This document shows positions 44,291-52,483 of a stretch of 64,000 nucleotides of DNA, piece by piece. Both the position numbers and the translations under genes were made by a program. The notes under the pieces were generated by a model. That model searched no databases. It saw nothing but the letters and a program-made list of their open reading frames with translations, and was not told the origin of the DNA. The DNA lies in contig OZ252236.1 in assembly GCA_965249455.1 (NCBI GenBank), positions 3,720,001-3,784,000 of the forward strand, given 5' to 3'. The stretch is from Jiulongibacter sp024742395. Its GTDB lineage: Bacteria > Bacteroidota > Bacteroidia > Cytophagales > Spirosomataceae. Each line of letters begins with the position of its first letter. Positions within the stretch are counted from its first letter, which is position 1.

Positions 44291-44809
44291 ATGAAGAAGT
44301 CATTATTTTTTCTATTTTTGTCGCTCATTTCATTGGTAGGCTACGGTCAAAAATTTGGATACATTGATTCTGAATTTATAACCAGTAAAATGCCGGAGTA
44401 TGCAGAAGCAATGAAAGCAATGAATACCTACTCCGAACAATGGGTCAAAGATATTCAGACAAAGTATCAGGAGGTAGAAGACATGAAACTTGAATATCAG
44501 GAAGAAGAAATTCTTTTGACTGAAGAAATGAAAAAAGAAAGGCTGAAGGCTATTGAACAAAAAGAACAAGAAGTTAAGCAGCTAAACAATACTATATTTG
44601 GTCTGAATGGACAGCTTTTTCAAAAGAAAAAGGAAATCATGAGACCTATTATAGACGCCATTAACACTTCATGCGAGAAGGTGGCCAGACAGAAGAAACT
44701 GATGTTCATTTTTGACAAAGCATCAGATCTTAGCATGATATATACAGATCCGCGGCATGATTACACGGATTATGTACTGGAAGAACTAGGGATAGTTGAA
44801 AAAAAATAA
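44291..44809 (+). CDS. Skp/OmpH-family periplasmic chaperone (first copy)
   Basis: 172 residues. A signal peptide ends at GYGQ (about 19). The mature protein has the Skp start KFGYIDSEFITSKMPEY, a long charged coiled-coil arm (about 50-125, VEDMKLEYQEEEILLTEEMKK) and the body strand LMFIFDKASDLSMIY. Skp trimers hold unfolded outer membrane proteins for delivery to BamA. It follows bamA by 119 bp and precedes a second copy by 35 bp. The C terminus EELGIVEKK differs from that of the second copy. Confidence 0.92.
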   Translation: MKKSLFFLFLSLISLVGYGQKFGYIDSEFITSKMPEYAEAMKAMNTYSEQWVKDIQTKYQEVEDMKLEYQEEEILLTEEMKKERLKAIEQKEQEVKQLNNTIFGLNGQLFQKKKEIMRPIIDAINTSCEKVARQKKLMFIFDKASDLSMIYTDPRHDYTDYVLEELGIVEKK

Positions 44810-44844
44810 ATTGTTATTAGATTATTAAACAAATAGAAACAAAA

Positions 44845-45393
44845 ATGAAGATTAAATTATTTGCAACCCTTTTTGCTGTAATGCTTCTTGCTGGCTTTGG
44901 TGCTGATGCTCAGGTAAAAATTGGTTACACAAACATTGACTTTATCCTGGGTAATATCCCTGATTCAAAGGATATTCAAACTAAACTAGCTACAGAAAAA
45001 GCTCAGTACGATAAATTATTACAGGAGAAAATTGCAGATTTTCAGAAGTCGTATGAAGATTATCAAAAAAATGCTTCAACAATGACACCGGTAATTCGTC
45101 AGGATAAAGAGAAGAGTCTTCAGACTGCACAGGAAGGTATTCAGGAGTTTCAGCAAAACTCAGAAAATGCTCTTCAAAGAAAGCAGCAAGAGCTATTAGC
45201 TCCGGTTATGGATAAAATCCAGAAGGCTATTGACGAAGTTGCTGCAGCAAATGGTTATACTTATGTATTAAACTCTGATGCAGGTTATGGTACTACTCCA
45301 GTGGTATTGGTTGCACCAGATGGTGATAACATTACTAATCTTGTTTTTGCTCAATTAGGAGTTAAAGCTCCGGCAGAAGAAGCAGGTAATTAA
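44845..45393 (+). CDS. Skp/OmpH-family periplasmic chaperone (second copy)
   Basis: 182 residues. The signal peptide ends at ADAQ (about 23). Family landmarks are KIGYTNIDFILGNIPDSKDIQ, a coiled-coil arm rich in Gln and Lys (about 50-120), and GYTYVLNSDAGYGTTPVVLVAPDGDNITNLV. It is a tandem duplicate of the preceding gene, as is common in this phylum. A strong terminator at 45412-45447 ends the transcription unit that starts with uppS or earlier. Confidence 0.93.
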   Translation: MKIKLFATLFAVMLLAGFGADAQVKIGYTNIDFILGNIPDSKDIQTKLATEKAQYDKLLQEKIADFQKSYEDYQKNASTMTPVIRQDKEKSLQTAQEGIQEFQQNSENALQRKQQELLAPVMDKIQKAIDEVAAANGYTYVLNSDAGYGTTPVVLVAPDGDNITNLVFAQLGVKAPAEEAGN

Positions 45394-45411
45394 GAATACA
45401 GATATTTTTAG

Positions 45412-45447
45412 AAAGCCTCTTTGCTATAAACAAAGGGGCTTTTTTTA
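45412..45447 (+). terminator. Strong terminator closing the uppS-bamA-skp run
   Basis: A 12-bp stem (AAAGCCTCTTTG with 45431-45442; one T-G pair) and a 7-nt loop, followed by a T-run. Confidence 0.9.
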
Positions 45448-45488
45448 TAGGTTCGGCTTCCGGAAAATTTACTTTAGACCAGCATTTA

Positions 45489-46652
45489 ATGAATTTCTTA
45501 ATTGTAGACTTGAATATCACCCTGAACGGCCATAAACTTGGTTTTGTACAGGAGATGGTTAATTATCTGGTTCTACACCACGCAGAAAGCGAACATCAAT
45601 TCCACTTTTTAGTGAATGAGCAGGTGGAAGTAGCTAAATCTAATTGCATACACATTCATTTGGCAGAATACTCCTACTCCGAAAAATTTAAAACCCTGAA
45701 AGGTTTAAAGAAGTACAGCGAACAGTGGAAGTATATAAAACTTAAATCAGTTCAGAATGATATTGAAAAAGTGGTATTAATGGAATTTGATCTCTATCAA
45801 GCCGCAATAGGGCAAGATAAGGCCACCGATTTTGATATTTCGGGCATTTGGTTCAGACCTTATTTCAGACAAACCTCTGTGGGTCTTTCTTTTATCAATA
45901 AATTACTTTTTAGTTTTAAAAAGCTTCAGAAAAAAATCCTTTTGAAAACCGCCTTAAGAAACAAACAACTGAAGAGGATTATGATACTGAATGATCAGCT
46001 AACGGTAGACGCTATGAACGAAGCTACTGAAAGTAAAAGATTTGATTATCTGGCTGATCCCGTCTTTGATTACCCTTGTTATAAACTTGAGAATATTCGA
46101 GAAAAATATGAAATAGAAGAGGATAAAATCATCTTTCTGATTTTTGGATACATAGACGACCGAAAAAATGTCACCAATATTCTGAAGGCCATTGAATTGT
46201 TACCCAAAAATATTCAAAAGCAAATAAGTCTTCTTGTCATAGGCAAAACAGCCGAGAGTTATACCGAAACTTTAAAGAAAGCGATCATACATTATACTTC
46301 TGAGAGCCAGTTGATAGTTCGGGATGATTTCGTTGATAATTGTGAAATGGAAGCACTTTTTGAACAGACAGACCTGGTACTCCGCATGAATGTCAATTAC
46401 TTTGCGAGCAGTGGTATTATTGGCCTATCAGCCAAACATAATAAGCCATCTATAGTATCAGACTATGGGATCCTGGCTGACCTTACAGAACAGTATGAAC
46501 TTGGAAAACTCGCTGACCCTTTAAACCCGACTCGAATAAGTGAACTGATGAAGGATTTTGTCAAAAATAGAAGTAACTGGAAAATTGATGGTTCAGCCTA
46601 TTATAAAAAACACAATACCGAAGCTTATGTTGAAGGTTTATTGAAACTCTGA
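45489..46652 (+). CDS. GT-B-fold glycosyltransferase-like protein
   Basis: 387 residues, cytoplasmic. The C-terminal half resembles GT4-type glycosyltransferases: IIFLIFGYIDDRKNVTNILKAIELLP, a KLADPL segment, and DLVLRMNVNYFASSGIIGLSAKHNKPSIVSDYG, which corresponds to the donor-binding region with its second acidic residue poorly conserved. The N-terminal half is divergent (NFLIVDLNITLNGHKLGFVQEMVNYL). It probably transfers a sugar to a surface polymer; donor and acceptor are unknown. It converges on the SGNH gene with a 15-bp overlap. Confidence 0.72.
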   Translation: MNFLIVDLNITLNGHKLGFVQEMVNYLVLHHAESEHQFHFLVNEQVEVAKSNCIHIHLAEYSYSEKFKTLKGLKKYSEQWKYIKLKSVQNDIEKVVLMEFDLYQAAIGQDKATDFDISGIWFRPYFRQTSVGLSFINKLLFSFKKLQKKILLKTALRNKQLKRIMILNDQLTVDAMNEATESKRFDYLADPVFDYPCYKLENIREKYEIEEDKIIFLIFGYIDDRKNVTNILKAIELLPKNIQKQISLLVIGKTAESYTETLKKAIIHYTSESQLIVRDDFVDNCEMEALFEQTDLVLRMNVNYFASSGIIGLSAKHNKPSIVSDYGILADLTEQYELGKLADPLNPTRISELMKDFVKNRSNWKIDGSAYYKKHNTEAYVEGLLKL

Positions 46653-47642
46653 GGTAGAAGAAGAGTTCAGGATTATCTTATTCAATTTTTCGAGCCAGAT
46701 AGTTTGTCCAGAGCAGCTCCAATGGGTGTCTCCTTTAGCATAAGCTTGACTCCCCATTTTGTTAAAGGCTGTGAATGAATCCAACACTTCCATTTCTAAA
46801 TCAGGATGGTTTTGTACCCTTTTCACTAAATCATTATAGACGCCTAAATCTCTTCCTAGAATACTTGTCTTATTAGGAATGATACTCAGAATTATCTTGT
46901 CATATCCCAATTCCGAATAATACCTGTTAGCTTCATTTACATTGGCTACCAAAGTGTTTATCTCCGTATCTCCTATTGGCTCAAAAGCCGAACTTATACC
47001 AGGCTCTGAGGGTAAATAATAGAGTAAATGCTCTTCAGTGCCATTTAGCCTTACATCTGAATCTACTCTATGGAAAAGAGAATAATTCAATAGAGCCTTC
47101 CACTCTCTAAATTTCATTGTGAGGTCATAACCAAATAGTATAGTCTCGTGCCTTTGAGAATTATAGGGCATTTCTAAAGCCAAAAATTGTTCCCATAAAC
47201 CAGGATCTGGCTTTTCTGCTGGTTCTTCTACAGAAACCCCTCTCCACTTAGAATTAAAACGTTCCCTAAAATGCCTTTCAACTGTTTCAATAATCAATAC
47301 ATTAAAATCTGAACTGTCAATTTTTACATAGGTGCTGCCATCTACTCTTACTCTGGTATATTTTTCTGTTGCCAGGTCTGAAGCCTCTACACGCCCGTTT
47401 TCAGTAAAACTATCGCCAGCTATCACTACATGTGCGTTCTTTCTTTTTTCTGGATTCAGAGGTTTGCAAACCTCTCTGACTTCTTTGAATTGAGGTAGAT
47501 TTGAGGTTCGGTATAAATCGCCATAGCGGTAATCATCTTTTATTAGGTTGTTTTCATACAGCCATGAAGCCACAGTACCCGAGCACCCGGCCAACCATAA
47601 CAGGCTAAAGAATATAAGTGCTATGTATTTAACTAATTTCAA
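46638..47642 (-). CDS. SGNH-hydrolase-like lipoprotein, AlgX/AlgJ-like partner of MBOAT
   Basis: 334 residues from a TTG whose bases overlap the MBOAT stop (TTGA). The signal peptide ends in LAGC (Cys20). SGNH block I is VIAGDSFTENG and block V GDTHWSCSGQ supplies the Asp-His pair, so the catalytic triad is complete. Such proteins take the acyl group passed through the membrane by the MBOAT partner and add it to an extracytoplasmic polysaccharide, as AlgX/AlgJ do for alginate. The 4-bp overlap with the MBOAT gene supports the pairing. Confidence 0.85.
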   Translation of the reverse strand: MKLVKYIALIFFSLLWLAGCSGTVASWLYENNLIKDDYRYGDLYRTSNLPQFKEVREVCKPLNPEKRKNAHVVIAGDSFTENGRVEASDLATEKYTRVRVDGSTYVKIDSSDFNVLIIETVERHFRERFNSKWRGVSVEEPAEKPDPGLWEQFLALEMPYNSQRHETILFGYDLTMKFREWKALLNYSLFHRVDSDVRLNGTEEHLLYYLPSEPGISSAFEPIGDTEINTLVANVNEANRYYSELGYDKIILSIIPNKTSILGRDLGVYNDLVKRVQNHPDLEMEVLDSFTAFNKMGSQAYAKGDTHWSCSGQTIWLEKLNKIILNSSSTSEFQ

Positions 47643-49039
47643 AACTGGAAGTAGATAAATTGATTAGATGTAAATACGCCGAGAAAATAACAGGCCATCA
47701 TTAATAGAGCAAACTTCGCGTAAAATGCTGGTGTTCTGGTGGTATCAATTTTGGGAACATATATCTCTTTAAGCATCAACACCAGAATTAATAAAACGCA
47801 AAACCACATTTCTGTAACATTAAAAGGCGAAGCTAATTCTGTGTAAGTAGCCGGATTAAAAATTTTGGTTAAAATAACCTTGGCATTCCCTAAACCTCTG
47901 GCTCTGAAAAATACCCAGCTTAAGGTAACCAAACCGAAAGTAATTAGCATTTGTAATTTATCTGTAAAAGCGTTTTGAGGCATTTCAATATTCAAATACT
48001 TTTTGCGAAGCATGGCAAAAATCAAATAAATGCCATGCAAAGAGCCCCAAATAATGAAGGTCCAGGCAGCACCATGCCAAAGACCACTGATCATGAAAAC
48101 AATGAAATAATTCATGTAATGTCGGTACTCTCCTACTCTGCTTCCACCGAGTGGTATATACAAATAATCTCTAAACCAGCCCGAAAGAGAAATATGCCAT
48201 CTACGCCAAAACTCAGAAATTGATTTTGAGATATAAGGTACATCAAAGTTCTCCATCAGCTTAAATCCCATTAGGCGGGCACAGCCAATAGCTATATCTG
48301 AGTATCCTGAGAAATCGCAATAAATCTGGAATGAGAAGAATATAGTAGCTACAAGTAAGGTTAAACCAGAGTGTTCAGTGGGGTTATCATAACAATAATC
48401 AACGACCATGGCTAATCTGTCTGCGATCACCACTTTCTTAAACATCCCCCAGGCTATTCTGATAAGCCCCTGTTTAATGTTTTCAAAATTGTACTTGAAA
48501 TAGGTATGAAACTGGTATAATAAATTCTGCGGACGTTCTATAGGCCCTGCCACTAACTGTGGATAGAACATCACATAAAGTGAATAAATAATGAAATCTT
48601 TCTCTGGTTTTTGATTTCTTCGATACACCTCTATGGTGTAACTCATGGCTTGAAAAGTATGAAATGAGAGTCCTATGGGTAGTTCTAAAGGATAATTTGG
48701 AATAGGATTCTCCATCCCCATCAAATTCAAAACAAAGCCAATGTTCTGATTGATGAAATTAAAGTATTTAAAAGCTGCCAGAAAGCCGATATTCGCAATC
48801 AAACTTAAGGCTAACCACCATTTTCGTTTTTTGCCTTCTGCCCTATCAATCAAAAAAGCTGCGAAATAATCGACCAGAATTGTGACTCCTAATATCAGGA
48901 TATATACTGGCTTAAAGGCCATATAAAAGTAACAACTGGCCAGTAATAGTAACCAGACTCTGCCTCTATGCCGAAGCATATAATACAGAATGGAAACCAC
49001 TATAAAGAAGAAAACAAACTGAACTGAATTAAAGAGCAT
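47639..49039 (-). CDS. MBOAT-family membrane O-acyltransferase (AlgI-like)
   Basis: 466 residues from the ATG at 49039 (MLFNSVQFVFFF), which is where AlgI-like proteins normally begin; an upstream TTG at 49078 would add 13 residues. It has about 10-12 helices. Core motifs are PIGLSFHTFQAMSYTIEVYR, FPQLVAGPIERPQ-like YPQLVAGPIERPQNLL, DIAIGCARLMGF, SISEFWRRWHISLSGWFRDYLYIPLGG and the catalytic His in GLWHGAAWTF. It moves acyl groups, often acetyl, across the inner membrane for transfer to an exported glycan by the SGNH protein encoded next. Confidence 0.94.
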   Translation of the reverse strand: MLFNSVQFVFFFIVVSILYYMLRHRGRVWLLLLASCYFYMAFKPVYILILGVTILVDYFAAFLIDRAEGKKRKWWLALSLIANIGFLAAFKYFNFINQNIGFVLNLMGMENPIPNYPLELPIGLSFHTFQAMSYTIEVYRRNQKPEKDFIIYSLYVMFYPQLVAGPIERPQNLLYQFHTYFKYNFENIKQGLIRIAWGMFKKVVIADRLAMVVDYCYDNPTEHSGLTLLVATIFFSFQIYCDFSGYSDIAIGCARLMGFKLMENFDVPYISKSISEFWRRWHISLSGWFRDYLYIPLGGSRVGEYRHYMNYFIVFMISGLWHGAAWTFIIWGSLHGIYLIFAMLRKKYLNIEMPQNAFTDKLQMLITFGLVTLSWVFFRARGLGNAKVILTKIFNPATYTELASPFNVTEMWFCVLLILVLMLKEIYVPKIDTTRTPAFYAKFALLMMACYFLGVFTSNQFIYFQF

Positions 49040-49143
49040 GTAAGCCTCTAAAGGGGATTGGGTTTGAATTTCGGCCAAAAATAGGAAGAAAAGAGCATAA
49101 AAGAATGTTTGGTCTGGTACCTTTTAGCCTGAGCAAATAGAAT

Positions 49144-49151
49144 TAACTTTG
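49144..49151 (+). promoter_or_regulatory. Candidate -7 element of mnmE, nearly leaderless
   Basis: TAACTTTG matches TAnnTTTG and ends 4 bp before the mnmE ATG at 49156. Transcription from it would begin at or very near the start codon. Confidence 0.38.
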
Positions 49152-49155
49152 TGCC

Positions 49156-50496
49156 ATGTCAATTATTCATCAAGAACCTATCTGTGCACTGGCCACTGCT
49201 CCTGGAATTGGAGCCATTGGAGTGATTCGAATTTCAGGAGAAAACGCCATTCAGATTGTCGATAAAATATTTAAAGGAAAGAAGCTGGCAAATGCCGCAT
49301 CTCATACAGCTCACTTTGGTTTAATTCAAGATGGACAGAAAGTCATTGACGAAGTTTTAGCCACCGTTTTTAAATCGCCTAAATCTTTTACAAAAGAAGA
49401 TACTGTAGAGATCAGTTGCCATGGTAGTCCTTTCATTGCTAAGGAGATCATTAAACTTTTGATAAAAAATGGCAGTAAGCTGGCTCAGCCAGGTGAATTT
49501 ACACAAAGGGCCTTTCTCAACGGTCAGTTTGATTTAGTACAAGCTGAAGCTGTGGCCGATCTCATCGAGGCTGATTCTTCGGCAGCACACTTGACCGCCA
49601 TTAATCAATTAAGAGGTGGGTTCTCTGATCATTTAAAAGCACTCAGAGAAGAGTTGATTCATTTTGCCAGTTTGGTGGAGCTTGAATTGGATTTTGGCGA
49701 AGAAGACGTCGAATTTGCTGATCGTGACGATTTAAAAAAACTTATTTCAGCGATTCAAAACCAACTCCACCCGCTAATCGATTCTTTTGATGCCGGGAAT
49801 GTCATAAAAGAAGGGATTCCCGTAGCTATTATTGGTCAACCCAATGTAGGAAAGTCTACACTTCTTAATGCCCTTCTAAAAGAAGAAAAAGCTATCGTAA
49901 CTGAGATAGCAGGCACCACCAGAGACTCCATAGAGGATACTATGGTGATAAAAGGCGTTAAATTCAGATTTATTGATACTGCCGGTATTCGTAGTACCGA
50001 AGACGTAGTAGAGAGTATTGGAATAGAGAAATCAAAGTCTGTTTTAAACAAGGCGGCAATAGTGCTATTTCTTTATGATCAGGAAGCAGAAAGAGATTAT
50101 TTGCTTGAGCATTTTGAAGCACTGACCAAAGATAAAAAGGTGTTCTGGATCAAGACAAAGTCTGACCTTAATCCTGTGGTCAAAAACAAAACAGACTTAT
50201 TGATATCTGCTAAAGAAGGTAGAGGTATTTCTCAACTGGAAACTGCTCTCTATGACGTAGCTGAAGGCAATAAACAGGGAGATTTAGTGCTGACCAATCT
50301 CAGGCATTTTGATTTATTAGTCAAAACTAACGAAGCCCTTTCTGAAGTTTTAAACGGCTTGGAAATGGGTATTACTGGTGATTTTTTGGCACAAGACATA
50401 CGCTTAGCCCTACATCACCTTGGAGAACTCACCGGAACCATCACTTCAGATGACCTCTTAAAAAACATCTTTGGCAGGTTTTGTATTGGAAAGTAA
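49156..50496 (+). CDS. mnmE: tRNA uridine-5-carboxymethylaminomethyl modification GTPase
   Basis: 446 residues. The N-terminal tetrahydrofolate-binding domain (ICALATAPGIGAIGVIRISG) is followed by a helical domain with an inserted G domain: G1 GQPNVGKST, G2-region GTTRDS, G3 DTAG, and a G4-like KTKSD. The C terminus FCIGK is the conserved CxGK with the catalytic Cys. With MnmG it modifies the wobble uridine of several tRNAs. It is divergent from the MBOAT gene. Confidence 0.97.
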   Translation: MSIIHQEPICALATAPGIGAIGVIRISGENAIQIVDKIFKGKKLANAASHTAHFGLIQDGQKVIDEVLATVFKSPKSFTKEDTVEISCHGSPFIAKEIIKLLIKNGSKLAQPGEFTQRAFLNGQFDLVQAEAVADLIEADSSAAHLTAINQLRGGFSDHLKALREELIHFASLVELELDFGEEDVEFADRDDLKKLISAIQNQLHPLIDSFDAGNVIKEGIPVAIIGQPNVGKSTLLNALLKEEKAIVTEIAGTTRDSIEDTMVIKGVKFRFIDTAGIRSTEDVVESIGIEKSKSVLNKAAIVLFLYDQEAERDYLLEHFEALTKDKKVFWIKTKSDLNPVVKNKTDLLISAKEGRGISQLETALYDVAEGNKQGDLVLTNLRHFDLLVKTNEALSEVLNGLEMGITGDFLAQDIRLALHHLGELTGTITSDDLLKNIFGRFCIGK

Positions 50497-50842
50497 CAAT
50501 AGCTTCAACGGAATTAACAAGCAAGGTTTTAGCTCTAAAGTTTGTATCAAATTCAATTTTGAAGTTTATCAGAACTGAAATTTGTTGGAAACTAGCTGAT
50601 AAGGATTTGCCTGATTAGGGTGTTTATAATATTGATTATAGCATTGGTAATTCTTAGATTGTATTTTACGGTCGGGAGACCGTTTGTCACTGCTGCTAAG
50701 TCAGAGACTTTGCAGAACTTAGGTCGGGAGAACCGATTGTCACCACTGATAAGTTGGAGACATTGCAGAACTTAGGTCAGGAGAACATTTTTCTCTACTT
50801 CTAAGTCAGAGACTTAACTGAATTAGCGAACAAAAGTCTATA
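50497..50842. other. Intergenic region between mnmE and the FGGY kinase gene
   Basis: 346 bp between two convergent genes. The right half holds the three-unit hairpin repeat at 50670-50824; the left half is AT-rich with no gene, RNA or clear terminator that I can see. Confidence 0.6.
50670..50824. repeat. Three tandem 50-53-bp units, each with two short hairpins
   Basis: Units begin at 50670, 50722 and 50775 with GGTCGGGAG, GGTCGGGAG and GGTCAGGAG. Unit 1 has perfect hairpins CGGTC-GGGA-GACCG (50669-50682) and AAGTC-AGA-GACTT (50698-50710). The second hairpin is intact again in unit 3 and degenerate in unit 2. Units 1 and 2 end in TTGCAGAACTTA. This looks like an interspersed palindromic repeat family amplified locally, not a CRISPR array: there are no unique spacers. 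Confidence 0.75.
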
Positions 50843-52375
50843 TTATTCTGCTACCAATCCTTTCCACCCCTCATATCCTTTTAAAACGGTCTCGTTTCCG
50901 AGTTGAGGTTGAAGAGAAGTGCTCCGTGATTCATTCAATTCTTTTAACTGAACAATGCTCTTATACACACCACTTTTTAAACCGGACAAATACGCAGCTC
51001 CCAAAGCAGAGACATCTGGATTTGATTGTTGATTGAGAGGGACAGCCAGTAAATCAACCAGAAACTGCATGACAAACTTATTTTTACTCAGACCGCCATT
51101 AATGGAAATACTTTTGAGATCTGAACCCATATCTTCCCGCATAGCGTTTATGACATCTTTTATTTGATACGGAATACTCTCTAATGCCGCACGTACAATA
51201 TGATTTTTAGTGGTACCAAAAGTCATTCCTTCAATCGATGCCTTACGATTCATTTGCCAATGCGGAGCTCCGAGACCACTGAAGGCCGGAATTAGATAAA
51301 CACCTGCATTGTCATCTACAGAAAGAGCCATGGCTTCTGTTTCTTGTACATCTTTAAACAAGCTCAACTCATTTTTTATCCATTCTATGGTAGAACCGCA
51401 GGCTACAATAGCCCCTTCTAAAGCAAAATCAACCCTATCTTCGGTGCTCCATGCTACTGTGGCTAACAGACCTTTGTCTGAATTAACGGGTTTAGAACCC
51501 GTATTCATCATGATGGAGCTACCCGTTCCCATTGTTACTTTGGCAGTGCCCGCTTCAAAACACCCTTCACCAAAGGAGGCTGCATGAGAATCGCCAATCA
51601 AAGAAGTCACCGGAACTTTATAAGAGTCAGAAGCCTGAGAGGTGGTCAGAGCGTTTTGCAAAGAACCCATTTTGTCTTTATCCCATGCAAAATACCAATC
51701 TCCAAAATCATAAGAAGAGCTGCACACCTCGGGTAAATTTAGCTTTTCTAAACCCCAAAGTTTAAGAATTTCCTTATCCCATTGTAAGGTATGTATATTC
51801 AATAACAGGGTTCTATGGGCATTGGTATAATCGGTTTTAAAAACCCTACCTTCTGTCATTTTATAGAGTAGCCAGCAATCAATAGTACCAAAATATACCT
51901 CTCCGGCATCCAGTTTTTGCTTTAAACCCTTATTGTTTTCCAATAACCACAGTAGTTTGGTTCCGGAGAAATATGGATCAATGATCAAGCCTGTATTCCT
52001 TTTTATTCGTTCATTTTGACCGGCTTCAATGAGTCTTTGGCAAACACCCACCGATCTTTTACAGGCCCAAACCACTGCAGGTGAAAGTGCTTTGCCTTGT
52101 TTATCCCAAAGCACAAAGGTTTCTCTTTGATTTGAAATGCCGCAAGAGGCAATGGTCTCAATTGACAAACCTTTCTCTGTAAAATGCAATAGACATTCAG
52201 ATACAGAATCAAGTACATTTTGAAAGATATTTTCAGGGTCTTGCTCCACAAAACCATTGTCAAAATAATCTGTATGAAGATCTGCATGACCTTTTGCCAC
52301 GGCCTCCCCTTGCTCATCAAAAATCACCGTTTTGGTACTGCTGGTACCTTGATCTATGGCTAGAACGTACTTCAC
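50843..52375 (-). CDS. FGGY-family carbohydrate kinase (glycerol-kinase-like)
   Basis: 510 residues from a GTG start. The N-terminal ATPase-fold motif is LAIDQGTSSTKTVIFD; the FGGY signatures are GTIDCWLLYKMTEG and the late FVMQFLVDLLAVPLNQQSNPDVSALGAAYLSGL. Overall it looks like glycerol kinase, but there is no glycerol facilitator or glycerol-3-phosphate dehydrogenase nearby. It is the last gene of an operon with a sugar isomerase, a transketolase and an Rbs-type importer. It therefore more likely phosphorylates the ketose made by that isomerase. Which ketose cannot be decided from sequence alone. Confidence 0.85.
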   Translation of the reverse strand: MKYVLAIDQGTSSTKTVIFDEQGEAVAKGHADLHTDYFDNGFVEQDPENIFQNVLDSVSECLLHFTEKGLSIETIASCGISNQRETFVLWDKQGKALSPAVVWACKRSVGVCQRLIEAGQNERIKRNTGLIIDPYFSGTKLLWLLENNKGLKQKLDAGEVYFGTIDCWLLYKMTEGRVFKTDYTNAHRTLLLNIHTLQWDKEILKLWGLEKLNLPEVCSSSYDFGDWYFAWDKDKMGSLQNALTTSQASDSYKVPVTSLIGDSHAASFGEGCFEAGTAKVTMGTGSSIMMNTGSKPVNSDKGLLATVAWSTEDRVDFALEGAIVACGSTIEWIKNELSLFKDVQETEAMALSVDDNAGVYLIPAFSGLGAPHWQMNRKASIEGMTFGTTKNHIVRAALESIPYQIKDVINAMREDMGSDLKSISINGGLSKNKFVMQFLVDLLAVPLNQQSNPDVSALGAAYLSGLKSGVYKSIVQLKELNESRSTSLQPQLGNETVLKGYEGWKGLVAE

Positions 52376-52483
52376 TTTAATAGTACTTTATCTTTAAATC
52401 TATTCTTTTAACTCGATTCAATTGGGAATTTCCTTTCCTGGTAATCACTTCTTGCGAAGAGTAAATAGTGAACAAAGAACTTA

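Noticed and set aside
50670..50824. Possible CRISPR array
   Set aside because: Units are imperfect 50-53-bp repeats joined directly, without unique spacers, and no cas genes are present.
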